A stretch of DNA of 64,000 bases from a virus. Position 1 is the stretch's first letter; every line of letters begins with the position of its first letter. The stretch lies in the IMG/VR virus record IMGVR_UViG_3300021478_000015, positions 1 to 64,000 of that record; one strand, written 5' to 3'. The notes under the pieces are model-generated. The model saw only the letters and a list, made by a program, of their open reading frames with translations, did not search any database and had not been told where the DNA came from. Shown here one piece after another: positions 24,021 to 31,655 of this stretch. The position numbers and the translations under genes were made by a program.

Positions 24021-25193
24021 ATGGCTGGAAAGTCAGCATTGAAAGGGATCGAGGCCTTCAAGGAGCGCTTCGACAAGAGCTACGGGGAGGGCAGCCTGCG
24101 GACCGGGGCGGAGTCCCAGGCCCCCTACGGGGTGATCTCCACCGGCTCCCTGCTGCTCGACTATGCCCTCGGGACCGGCGGCCTGGTCGAGGGCCGCCTG
24201 ACCGAGTGGTACGGCTGGGATGACGTAGGTAAGACCACCATGGCCCTCATCGCGGTGGCCGAGGCCCAGCGCAAGTACCCCGACCGCATGGTGGCCTACA
24301 TCGACATGGAGAACAAGCTCGACCTCGACTGGGCCACCGCCCACGGGGTGGACCTGAACCGGTTCTGGCCCTACTGGCCGCGCACCGCCGAGGACGTGGC
24401 CGACGCCACCACCGACTTCCTGCGCGAGCACTTCGTGTCCATGCTGGTGGTCGATTCCATCGGCTCCATGATCAGCCGGGTGGAGATGGAGAAGCAGGCC
24501 GACGAGGCCACCGTGGCGGTGGTGGCCCGCATCGTCACCCGCATGGTCAAGGCCGCCACCTCCCAGTCCCGTCAGCACAAGCCGGTGGTCATCCTCATCA
24601 ACCAGCTACGGTCCGAGATTCGCGCCGCCGGACGGGGCGGCAACGGCACCACCCGGCCGGGCGGCAACGCCCTGCGCTTCCAGACCACCACCCGGCTCAA
24701 GCTCAGCTACACCGCTGAGCCCGCCATGACCGCCCAGAGCCACGGCGACACCATCGAGGTGGCCCGCGAGATCGGGGTCCAGGTGGAGCGCAACAAGTGC
24801 GGGGTCAAGGGCCGGATTGCTAAGGTGAAGCTGGTCTCGGTCCCCACCGAGGTCCACGGCCCCCTGGGTATTGATGTCTATGACGAGACGGCACGTCTGG
24901 GCGACACCCTCGGACTCATCACCAAGGCAGGAAGCTGGTACACCCTCCCTGGTCATGAGAAGCCCCTGCAGGGGCTCAAGGCGGTCGCTACCTACCTCCA
25001 GGCCCACCAGGACGAGACCGACGCCCTGCGGGCTCAGATCCTCTCTACCAGGGCGTCAGAGGTCACTGACGACCTGGGGGTCCCTCTCGCCTTCGAGGGG
25101 GAACTGGAGGCCGTAGAGGGGCCGTCAGAGACGCCTGGTGAGATTGACGGAGACGCTCTCTTCCGTTCGAAGTTCCATCGCCAGGCGCTATGA
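24021..25193 (+). CDS. recA-like: RecA-like recombinase
   Basis: 390 residues after AAAGGAAG. The RecA core is clear: YGVISTGSLLLDYALGTGG, Walker A GWDDVGKT (about 65-72), Walker B SMLVVDSIG (about 140-148), and the L2-like region INQLRSEIR (about 193-201). The usual GPESSGKT P-loop is GWDDVGKT, a marked change in the residues that contact nucleotide. The C-terminal 60 residues are acidic. It would drive strand exchange for recombination-dependent replication, next to nuclease and resolvase genes. Confidence 0.88.
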   Translation: MAGKSALKGIEAFKERFDKSYGEGSLRTGAESQAPYGVISTGSLLLDYALGTGGLVEGRLTEWYGWDDVGKTTMALIAVAEAQRKYPDRMVAYIDMENKLDLDWATAHGVDLNRFWPYWPRTAEDVADATTDFLREHFVSMLVVDSIGSMISRVEMEKQADEATVAVVARIVTRMVKAATSQSRQHKPVVILINQLRSEIRAAGRGGNGTTRPGGNALRFQTTTRLKLSYTAEPAMTAQSHGDTIEVAREIGVQVERNKCGVKGRIAKVKLVSVPTEVHGPLGIDVYDETARLGDTLGLITKAGSWYTLPGHEKPLQGLKAVATYLQAHQDETDALRAQILSTRASEVTDDLGVPLAFEGELEAVEGPSETPGEIDGDALFRSKFHRQAL

Positions 25194-25203
25194 AAGCTGG
25201 GTG

Positions 25204-25656
25204 ATGGGGGATCTCAACCATCGCATGGGGGACCTGCATGAGGCCTGGTTCGCCCGGCTGTTCTCCGGGGTGCGCTCACCGGGCTCGGGCAACCACCTGA
25301 CCAACCAGGGCGATGGACGGCGCAGCGCCAACCGCTTCGGGCTGGGCTGGGTCTGGGACTGCAAGTCCACCTTGGCCAAGTCGATCGGGGTCTCCCTGGC
25401 CATGTGGGACAAGATCACCGAGCAGGCCGGGACCGACCGACCCCTCATGCCCATCCGGTTCTACCTGAATCACCGTCTCACCGAGTGTGTAGACCTTGTG
25501 GTCATGCAACCCGAGGACCTGATCGAGACCCTGGAGCTACTGGAGGAGGCCGAGCGCCGCCTGGAGCGGATCCGGGATGGGATGACCAACTGCTTGCCCC
25601 GTTACAAGGATCATCCCATGGTGATCAAAGCGCTGCAGTGGGCGAATGGAGAGTGA
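25204..25656 (+). CDS. PD-(D/E)XK nuclease / Holliday-junction-type nuclease
   Basis: 150 residues from ATG 25204 (GTG 25201 is also possible). The pattern SPGSGNHLTNQGDGR (about 24-38), then GWVWDCKST (about 46-54) and MWDKITEQAG fits small phage nucleases in which a Gly-Ser-Gly loop, an Asp, and an (E/D)xK triad form the metal site. The usual ECK is DCK here. It lies directly after RecA, so junction or recombination-intermediate cleavage is likely. It overlaps the next start region by a few bases. Confidence 0.65.
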   Translation: MGDLNHRMGDLHEAWFARLFSGVRSPGSGNHLTNQGDGRRSANRFGLGWVWDCKSTLAKSIGVSLAMWDKITEQAGTDRPLMPIRFYLNHRLTECVDLVVMQPEDLIETLELLEEAERRLERIRDGMTNCLPRYKDHPMVIKALQWANGE

Positions 25657-25657
25657 T

Positions 25658-26080
25658 ATGACCGCTGATTACGAGGTCACCAAGAAGCTGCATTCCACCA
25701 TGGACGCCCAGGTGTGGGCGCAGGAGTGGTGCCGGATCGCCCGAGAGATCGTAGCCAGCAATGACGAGCGAGAACTCATTGACGAGGGCTGGATGATCGG
25801 GTGGTTCGCCAATGCAATCATGATGGGTTGGGACGAGCACGCCCGTCGTTATCCACCGGGTATCTGCCCGAACTGTGGGGAGCCCATCATCGATCATGAC
25901 TCGCAGGAGCGTAAGCGTTGCCATGATGCTGTGAGCGGTTATCGCAGGGAATCCCCACCCGCCGATTATGAGCCATTGCCGAGACGAGGTGATCCTCGGC
26001 TGTGCAGCCTGTATGGACACTCGGAGCCAGGACGCTGCCCCAACTGCGGTGCCCATAACGAACAGATCAGGGATGCCTGA
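25658..26080 (+). CDS. zinc-ribbon hypothetical protein
   Basis: 140 residues from ATG 25658, after GGAG; an earlier ATG at 25646 overlaps the nuclease gene. The N-terminal half is helical (TKKLHSTMDAQVWAQEWCR). Two Cys pairs, CPNCGEPI (about 71-78) and CPNCGAHN near the C-terminus, would form a zinc ribbon. The stop shares a base with the next ATG. Function unknown. Confidence 0.55.
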   Translation: MTADYEVTKKLHSTMDAQVWAQEWCRIAREIVASNDERELIDEGWMIGWFANAIMMGWDEHARRYPPGICPNCGEPIIDHDSQERKRCHDAVSGYRRESPPADYEPLPRRGDPRLCSLYGHSEPGRCPNCGAHNEQIRDA

Positions 26081-26904
26081 TGTCAAAGTTCGGCACTGTC
26101 CTCAAAGGCGTCCTGCAGCAAGAGGTCATCATCCCCCGACTGAACACCTACCTCTACGATCCCAAGTTCCCGGCGTTTACGGTGCCGATGGCCGGGTATG
26201 AGAGGCGAATCCCGGACGGGTGGTTCCATCCGAGTACTCATCCGTTGTGGCCAGAGCGGCTGCTGTACTGGTACGCCAGCCGTCCGGGATCGATGATCAA
26301 CGAGCCTATGGATCCCATCGGCACTCAGGCCGTGACCCAGGGCAACTTCTGGCATGCCTTCATCCAGACCATTGGCATCAACGATGGCTGGCTCAAGGTC
26401 ATGAGCCCCAAGGCTAAGACGCCTCATGACATGGCCGAGTACTGGGTCGAGGACGCTCAGCTTGGGACCGGCGGCTCCCTGGACGGGGTCCTCGAACCCG
26501 ACGACCTGCCCATCGAGGCCGAGGAGGGGTTCGAGGTCAAGACCATGGTCAACGCCAAGCTCCGCAAGTGTCCCAAGGCCCCGCCCATGTCCGATGAGAA
26601 GATCCTGTGGTTCCAGACTACCTCCCCGGAGTACTATGCCCAGGCCATGGAGTATCTCAGGATGTCCGGTTACAAGCGTCAAAGGATCTTGATCACCTCG
26701 GTGGAGTACCCCTATCCCAAGGTGGAGATCTGCGTGCCTTACGATCGTGGTTACTCCAGTCAGATCGTGGAGAAGTATCGCCGGGTCCGCCAAGCGGTAG
26801 CCGAGGGTCATCTGCCTGATCCCTGCTGTGGCTACTTCGATACTAAGATCCAGCAGATGTGCCCGGCTCGCACCGTGTGCCCGATCGCATTGAGGATCGC
26901 ATGA
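26080..26904 (+). CDS. Cas4/RecB-like PD-(D/E)XK nuclease
   Basis: 274 residues. The nuclease core has GNFWHAFIQ (about 89-97), GGSLDGVLE (about 132-140) with the first Asp, and EEGFEVKTM (about 148-156) with the ExK. The C-terminus carries CCGYF (about 247), then CPARTVCP (about 261-268), a spacing typical of the iron-sulfur cysteines of Cas4/AddB-like nucleases. It probably resects DNA ends for recombination. There is no CRISPR array or other cas gene in the window, so it is not part of a CRISPR system here. Confidence 0.7.
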   Translation: MSKFGTVLKGVLQQEVIIPRLNTYLYDPKFPAFTVPMAGYERRIPDGWFHPSTHPLWPERLLYWYASRPGSMINEPMDPIGTQAVTQGNFWHAFIQTIGINDGWLKVMSPKAKTPHDMAEYWVEDAQLGTGGSLDGVLEPDDLPIEAEEGFEVKTMVNAKLRKCPKAPPMSDEKILWFQTTSPEYYAQAMEYLRMSGYKRQRILITSVEYPYPKVEICVPYDRGYSSQIVEKYRRVRQAVAEGHLPDPCCGYFDTKIQQMCPARTVCPIALRIA

Positions 26905-27095
26905 CTCAGTACAATATCAGGGTGGAGCTTGACTGGGAGAACATGCAGACCTCTCCGCACTCAAGTGGTGAGCATGAGTATGAGCATCCCGCCATCAAGG
27001 TGTACACCGATGGGATTCACACTCTTCCCGGTGAAGTTCGCAAGAGGATTGAAGCATGTCTGATTGCGGCATTGGAGCTAGAGAATCGTGGCTGA
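26901..27095 (+). CDS. small hypothetical protein
   Basis: 64 residues from ATG 26901, overlapping the nuclease stop by ATGA. A short beta-rich unit followed by a helix (EVRKRIEACLIAALELENRG). Lower GC than its neighbours. No family recognised. Confidence 0.5.
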   Translation: MTQYNIRVELDWENMQTSPHSSGEHEYEHPAIKVYTDGIHTLPGEVRKRIEACLIAALELENRG

Positions 27096-27276
27096 CTCAG
27101 CGGAGGTTAAACGACAGGTCATACGATATCGGCCGGTGGTGGAGCGTCAGGTCAGGGAGTTGGCCGAAGCCATAGCCCAGGACTTGCTGTATTACGGGAC
27201 TGCTTGGTTGAAGCTGGAGGGTGAGGCCGTAGTCCGCAAAGGCAATCCAGGGGATTTGATCGTGAAGAGCCGATGA
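27088..27276 (+). CDS. small helical hypothetical protein
   Basis: 62 residues from GTG 27088, overlapping both neighbours. Mostly helical and charged (VVERQVRELAEAIAQDLLYY). Lower GC than the surrounding genes. No family recognised. Confidence 0.5.
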   Translation: MADSAEVKRQVIRYRPVVERQVRELAEAIAQDLLYYGTAWLKLEGEAVVRKGNPGDLIVKSR

Positions 27277-27887
27277 CCGACCTTTCGAAGTTCCGCATCG
27301 GAGAGCCGGACGGCTCACCCATGGAGCCCCTGCCGGTGCTTGACATCCGGCGCAAGGGGGTGCTATTGGCCTTCGATCAGAGCCTGTCCAACACCGGCTA
27401 CGTGGTCCTCGACAGCCAGAGCGTCGGCTTCCTGACGCCCCAGGTCGTCTTCCGGGCCACCGGCATGCTCAAGGCCCGCGACGATGTCAAGGGCCATGAG
27501 AAGGTCCTCGACCGGGCCATGGACCTGTTCTGGGAGGTTCAGGATGTCTGCCGGGCACATCGGCCGACCTGGGTAACCTTCGAGACGCCGCCGGTCGGCG
27601 GGCGCATGTCGCGCCCGGAGTCCTCTCTGCTGGGCGCGCACAGCATCCGACTGGCGGCCCTCATCGAGAACCCTTTCGTGAAGGCGGTCATGGTCAGCCG
27701 TCAGAAGGCGGCCAAGCGCTGGACCGGCAACGGCAACGCCGACAAGAAGGTGGTAAGAGCAGCCCTCGAAGCCCTGCTGACTTACCATCAGATCGAGAAA
27801 CCCCAGGGTCCCTGGAATGAGCATGTGGTAGATGCGCTCAGCCTGGGCCTGCTGTTCATGGAGGGAAGCGATGGCCCAGCAGGGTAA
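27273..27887 (+). CDS. ruvC-like: RuvC-like Holliday junction resolvase
   Basis: 204 residues. The RNase H-like fold is marked by LLAFDQSLSNTGYVVLD (about 30-46) with the first catalytic Asp, WVTFETPP (about 103-110) with Glu, and HVVDALSLGL (about 188-197) with the final Asp. The arrangement D-E-(D/H)xxD matches RuvC/CcrC-type resolvases. It would cut four-way junctions before packaging. It follows the two PD-(D/E)XK nucleases, so the phage seems to encode several junction or end-processing enzymes. Confidence 0.82.
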   Translation: MTDLSKFRIGEPDGSPMEPLPVLDIRRKGVLLAFDQSLSNTGYVVLDSQSVGFLTPQVVFRATGMLKARDDVKGHEKVLDRAMDLFWEVQDVCRAHRPTWVTFETPPVGGRMSRPESSLLGAHSIRLAALIENPFVKAVMVSRQKAAKRWTGNGNADKKVVRAALEALLTYHQIEKPQGPWNEHVVDALSLGLLFMEGSDGPAG

Positions 27888-28551
27888 GCAGCGCCAGAGC
27901 GGGCTCACCGCGGCCCAGGAGAGCGCTCTGGCGGCAGGCAAGGGGGCCGACAGTCCCCTGGACTCCGATATCGAGCACACCACCAAGTTCCGCTCGCCGG
28001 GCTTCTCCCGGATGCGGACGGAGTGGAAGCCCGAGGATGCCATCATCCTGACCAAGGCCAAGCTGGCGGCCGAGGATCGCCTGGTCCTGGAGTTCGCAGA
28101 CGCCTACCGGGTCCTGGCCCACATCTACGACATCGTTCGCACCCCGCTCATCGTGGAGGATGAGGTCCAGAAGGACCGCCACGGCTGGACCGTGTGGGCC
28201 AAGGACGAGTACGGCAGCTTCATCGAGGACTGGTCGAAGTTGACCCATGACAAGCGCGACACCATCCTGTTCACCCTGGCCACCCGGCTCTACGACTGGG
28301 AGCAGAAGGCGGCCGACGCCTGGGGTGAGGCCATGTTCGCCAAGGGCCAGTGGGAGGAGACCTACTCGATCGGCTTCGACGCCCCTATGACTGGCACCGT
28401 CAATGACCGCGAGGCCACCGGGCGTATTCACTCTGCGGATGAGCGTTACTTCGCCATCCAGATGACCTTCTACTCCCGCAAGGCCGACGCCTTGGTCAGG
28501 GCCATGACACGTATCGCGGATAGGTTACGGGATACGCTCATCCACCGGTAA
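27871..28551 (+). CDS. hypothetical protein
   Basis: 226 residues from ATG 27871 after GGAGGGAAG, overlapping RuvC by 17 bases. The N-terminal 45 residues are polar and probably disordered; then a long all-helical region (EDRLVLEFADAYRVLAHIYD) and a C-terminal part that begins GFDAPMTGTVNDRE. No catalytic motif seen. It closes the recombination block; a hairpin starts four bases after the stop. Confidence 0.55.
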   Translation: MAQQGKQRQSGLTAAQESALAAGKGADSPLDSDIEHTTKFRSPGFSRMRTEWKPEDAIILTKAKLAAEDRLVLEFADAYRVLAHIYDIVRTPLIVEDEVQKDRHGWTVWAKDEYGSFIEDWSKLTHDKRDTILFTLATRLYDWEQKAADAWGEAMFAKGQWEETYSIGFDAPMTGTVNDREATGRIHSADERYFAIQMTFYSRKADALVRAMTRIADRLRDTLIHR

Positions 28552-28732
28552 GTCCAGCCTGGGCCGCACAGAGGAGGTGGCGACCCAGGCTGTGACTCCA
28601 GGGACGGGCCGGGTGGGGAAGGGGGGATTCCTGCCCGGCTCGTCGTAACCCCTTCGGAGCCCTCAACTTTAGCAGCCTTCAAATGGCGTTCAGGTGAACC
28701 CTGTCTGACTGGCACTGAGACAGGATGTGTAC
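28552..28732 (+). other. gene-free structured region with three hairpins
   Basis: The 300 bases between 28552 and 28852 have no convincing gene. Hairpin 1: CAGCCTGGG/CCCAGGCTG (28555-28563, 28584-28592). Hairpin 2: 11 bp with one G-U, 28603-28613 with 28634-28644. Hairpin 3: CCTGTCT/AGACAGG (28700-28706, 28718-28724). An inverted repeat GTTCA-GG-TGAAC lies near 28688-28699. A promoter follows at 28733. It may terminate the replication block and carry a regulatory site, or hold a small RNA. Confidence 0.4.
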
Positions 28733-28760
28733 TTGCGGTCATCGCTTGGAGCGGTATTGT
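28733..28760 (+). promoter_or_regulatory. possible promoter of the packaging genes
   Basis: TTGCGG (28733-28738), 16-base spacer, TATTGT (28755-28760). It fits the phage -10 pattern TAnnGT loosely and gives a leader of about 85 bases before the sigma-like gene. Confidence 0.4.
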
Positions 28761-28852
28761 TGGGTCCGACAGTGCTCTAAGGGGCGCTGTGTCTTCGTTA
28801 CAGAAGGCCCCCGATGGTCAGGCCAGAGAGAGGCAGCGCTCAGTGATCTAGG

Positions 28853-29230
28853 TTGGGGTCTCATGATGGCGAGGAGCTAGACGGCTGGTCTGTCAGTGTG
28901 TTGCGTGAGCTTTTCCGCAACCTGCAGGCCTTTAGGGCTCACGTAGAGTCCGGTGGCTCCGAGGACCTCATCTGGCGGGGGCATGAGTACAGCTATTGGG
29001 ACTTAGAGCGTATTTACGTCTATTCTCAGGTAACATTACCCAGACGACAACACCAGGCCATCTTCCTGTGTCTATATCAGAACGTCCTGGAGAAGAGAGC
29101 CGCCGAGATCATGGGCGTCTCACCTACGAATCCGGTTGCGATGTATGCAACAAAGGGGCTTGAGAAGTTGATATCCGATCTTCGGGCGGGGAGGATACCA
29201 AGCGTTCGTATCGATCTGAGGGCTGGATAA
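28853..29230 (+). CDS. sigma-region-4-like HTH protein
   Basis: 125 residues from TTG 28853; the frame is open but the start is uncertain (GTG about 16 codons in is possible). The C-terminal half, LPRRQHQAIFLCLYQNVLEK then RAAEIMGVSPTNPVAMYATK, matches sigma-70 region 4: a Pro-Arg-Gln start, a long helix, and a helix-turn-helix EIMGVSPTNPV before a final helix ending LEKLI. There is no region 2, so it may act as a small sigma-like adaptor or as a DNA-binding terminase accessory. It directly precedes the packaging genes and follows a promoter. Confidence 0.6.
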   Translation: MGSHDGEELDGWSVSVLRELFRNLQAFRAHVESGGSEDLIWRGHEYSYWDLERIYVYSQVTLPRRQHQAIFLCLYQNVLEKRAAEIMGVSPTNPVAMYATKGLEKLISDLRAGRIPSVRIDLRAG

Positions 29231-29231
29231 T

Positions 29232-29552
29232 ATGACGATGCATTATGGCACTCATCGGATATTAGAAGACGAAGCAAACCGCATACTCAAGGAGTCACTC
29301 CGCGGTGTGACTCGCTATCAGGACAAGGCTGACATCCTCACTCCCTGGAAGGAGAAGATGCGGTCGCAACGGGAGATCCTGACCTCGTCGGGATTCCCGG
29401 AGCCGTCCTTACGCCAGGGCATGTTCAACCGGAGGCACAATCCGGCCCGACCGGATCTGAACTCCAGGGATGGCATAGCCCAGACCCGTGGAAGAGGACT
29501 AGAAAGGCTGCAGACCTTCGTTCAGGAATACGGAGCGGTGATAGACGAATGA
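29232..29552 (+). CDS. hypothetical protein
   Basis: 106 residues, starting two bases after the previous stop. Basic and helical, with a Pro/Arg/Asn-rich centre (RQGMFNRRHNPARPDLNSRD). No family recognised. It is coupled by ATGA to the next gene, the probable small terminase, so it may belong to packaging. Confidence 0.5.
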   Translation: MTMHYGTHRILEDEANRILKESLRGVTRYQDKADILTPWKEKMRSQREILTSSGFPEPSLRQGMFNRRHNPARPDLNSRDGIAQTRGRGLERLQTFVQEYGAVIDE

Positions 29553-30277
29553 CCGATCGGCAGCCTCCTCAGCACACCTCGGTGGTGTACCGCGTCGGCG
29601 GTACCGACTATCCCATGCGGGTGGTGGGGCGCTGCCAGACCTGTCGGTCCATCCACCGGCCGGAGATCGAGAACCTCATCCTGATGGGCTACTCCTGGTC
29701 CACCATCTCCGAGCACCTGCCGGGTACATCCCGGTTGTCCTCGGACAGCATCAGGTGGCACTACGACCAGGGCCACATGCCTTTGCCGGAGTCCTTGCGT
29801 CGGGCCGTGATCGAGCGCCGGGCCAGGATGCAGCGGCTGTCCTCGGCCGATAACGCCGCGCCCCTCATCGACCCCTGGCTGGTCACCCATGACATCATGC
29901 AGCGGGGCTACGAGCGCATGGTCACCGGCCAGATCGCCCCGGACATGAAGGACACCCTGGCGGCAGCCAAGGCCCTGGTCGAGATCGAGGACCGGACCAA
30001 GGAGACCCAGGCCATCAACGAGGATGCCGTCCTTGCTATCATCGAGGGTGCCCGCTCCTACATGACTCCGGAAGGCTGGATGAAGTTCATGTGGGAGCTA
30101 CGGGAGAATCCAGCTATGAACATGCTGGCCAGAGATGAACCAGCAGAATCCATGGTTCAGACCAGCACACAGACAGCCTTGCCTCCAGTTGGTGATAAGG
30201 CCGATCAGAATAGTAATCGTCAGGCATCTTCTAGGGATGCATTGCCCCCGATCTATGATCATGTCGAGAGGAAATAG
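29549..30277 (+). CDS. probable terminase small subunit or DNA-binding protein
   Basis: 242 residues. A zinc-like CQTCRSIHRPEIENLILMGY (about 27-46) runs into an HTH-like segment (SWSTISEHLPGTSRLSSDSI, about 47-66) with a basic helix after it (RRAVIERRARMQR). A long central helix region follows, and the last 50 residues are disordered. Small terminase subunits recognise the packaging site and combine an N-terminal HTH with a helical oligomer core. Position two genes before TerL supports this, but there is no family-specific motif. Confidence 0.5.
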   Translation: MTDRQPPQHTSVVYRVGGTDYPMRVVGRCQTCRSIHRPEIENLILMGYSWSTISEHLPGTSRLSSDSIRWHYDQGHMPLPESLRRAVIERRARMQRLSSADNAAPLIDPWLVTHDIMQRGYERMVTGQIAPDMKDTLAAAKALVEIEDRTKETQAINEDAVLAIIEGARSYMTPEGWMKFMWELRENPAMNMLARDEPAESMVQTSTQTALPPVGDKADQNSNRQASSRDALPPIYDHVERK

Positions 30278-30279
30278 CT

Positions 30280-31293
30280 ATGTTTGGTGCCCGTACCTTG
30301 CCAGAGATAACTCTGGAGGAGATCGCTAGTCGCGTCACTCCACCGGAGACCAAACTGCGTTGTACCACTGATGACATACGGGTGCAGTTCGCAGGAACGG
30401 ATCCATCAGTGCGGGTGCGGGTAGGACCGGAGGATCATGTGACGCTTCCTACGGTGGGAGCCCGTGAGGCCTTCGCTCAGTTTCTGACCATCCCTTACGC
30501 CTTCCTCGATCGGGTCAGCGGTGAGATGGCCACCTATATCGTCAATGGATTGCTCGGGGAGATCCATAGTGAAGTGAAGGTTCGTCATGGCGAGCGGGGC
30601 ATTCATGACATCCTGGAGGCCCGGTTGGATCCCATCGAGCCGATCTCGGTGGTGGAGATTGCCGAGTCCATCGTGGGAGCAGAGGCCAATGTCCTGGAAT
30701 GGTGGTGCTCCAACACCGACTTTCGTCTGGACGTAGTGTCCCCCGAAGGTGGTCCGGTTGTCAGGGGCGATCTCACGATCGGTGACATCAGCCATGGCGG
30801 CCTGCGTTACACCCAGGATCTGAAGAAGCACACCATGCCCCAGGTGCAGAAGCTGATCTACCGCCTGGTCTGCACCAACGGCATGGAGATAGCCGACGCC
30901 ACCGCCAAGATGGACGGGCGCGGCTCCAACCATGAAGAGTTCCTCACCTCGTTCGAGATCACCTCCCGGCGGCTCTACAGCGAGGTGGAGGCCGACATCG
31001 ACCACTTCTACCAGCTACGGGGCAAGGACCTTGGAGACGCCTCTCAGGCCGTCCTGCGGGTGGCGGAGGAGCAAGGCCTGCCCGAGCGGGTTACCACCCA
31101 TCTGGTCCGTCTGGTGCCCGACATGATCCCGGCGGAGGGGGCCACCCAGTTCGATCTGGTCAACCTGTTCACCAACGCCGCCCTGGAGCCCGGTGTCCCG
31201 GCTGGCACCCGGCGGCGACTGGAAGCCATCGGGGGCCAGGTGGTGGCGGAGCAGTCCATGCGCTGTCAGACCTGCGCCGCCAAAGTGGGGTAA
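30280..31293 (+). CDS. hypothetical protein, possibly DUF932-like
   Basis: 337 residues. It begins with a beta-rich region, has a middle segment SHGGLRYTQDLKKHTMPQVQ (about 168-187) and LVCTNGMEIADATAKMDGRG (about 195-214) that recall the CxNG segment of DUF932 phage/plasmid proteins, and ends in a CQTCAAKVG cysteine pair. DUF932 proteins are of unknown function. It lies between the probable small terminase and TerL, which is odd for a DUF932 protein. The match is tentative. Confidence 0.45.
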   Translation: MFGARTLPEITLEEIASRVTPPETKLRCTTDDIRVQFAGTDPSVRVRVGPEDHVTLPTVGAREAFAQFLTIPYAFLDRVSGEMATYIVNGLLGEIHSEVKVRHGERGIHDILEARLDPIEPISVVEIAESIVGAEANVLEWWCSNTDFRLDVVSPEGGPVVRGDLTIGDISHGGLRYTQDLKKHTMPQVQKLIYRLVCTNGMEIADATAKMDGRGSNHEEFLTSFEITSRRLYSEVEADIDHFYQLRGKDLGDASQAVLRVAEEQGLPERVTTHLVRLVPDMIPAEGATQFDLVNLFTNAALEPGVPAGTRRRLEAIGGQVVAEQSMRCQTCAAKVG

Positions 31294-31298
31294 CGGAG

Positions 31299-31655
31299 AT
31301 GTCAACGGTCACCCCGGCCATTGACTTGTACGACAGCGAGGTCCTCCTTATCGAGGGCGTCCTGGCCAAGCTCAATGAGAAGATGGGTCGTCACGTCCAG
31401 ATGGAGGATTTCCGCAGGGAGATCATCGGGCGTTTCGAGGAAATAGGTCTGATCGTCGGCGTCATGGTCTATAGCACCGCGGATGCCGGAGGACTCCCTC
31501 TCGATGACGTGTATGCCTTCGACATCACTATCTCCGATCGTTGTGAGCGCAAGCCGTTTGATTACGATCGGCAGCGTTACGAGGTCATAAACGATGTGGC
31601 TGGTATCGAACCGGAGATGAAAGGCGTGACCATCCCGGTTCCGCAGCAGCCTTAA
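31299..31655 (+). CDS. hypothetical protein upstream of TerL
   Basis: 118 residues; alternating helix and strand with a compact alpha/beta look (HVQMEDFRREIIGRFEEIGL then VGVMVYSTADAGG). No motif. The stop is directly before the TerL ATG, so it is part of the packaging operon. Confidence 0.55.
   Translation: MSTVTPAIDLYDSEVLLIEGVLAKLNEKMGRHVQMEDFRREIIGRFEEIGLIVGVMVYSTADAGGLPLDDVYAFDITISDRCERKPFDYDRQRYEVINDVAGIEPEMKGVTIPVPQQP

Noticed and set aside
26080-26904. Cas4-like nuclease as a sign of CRISPR
   Set aside because: No repeat-spacer array and no other cas gene in the window.
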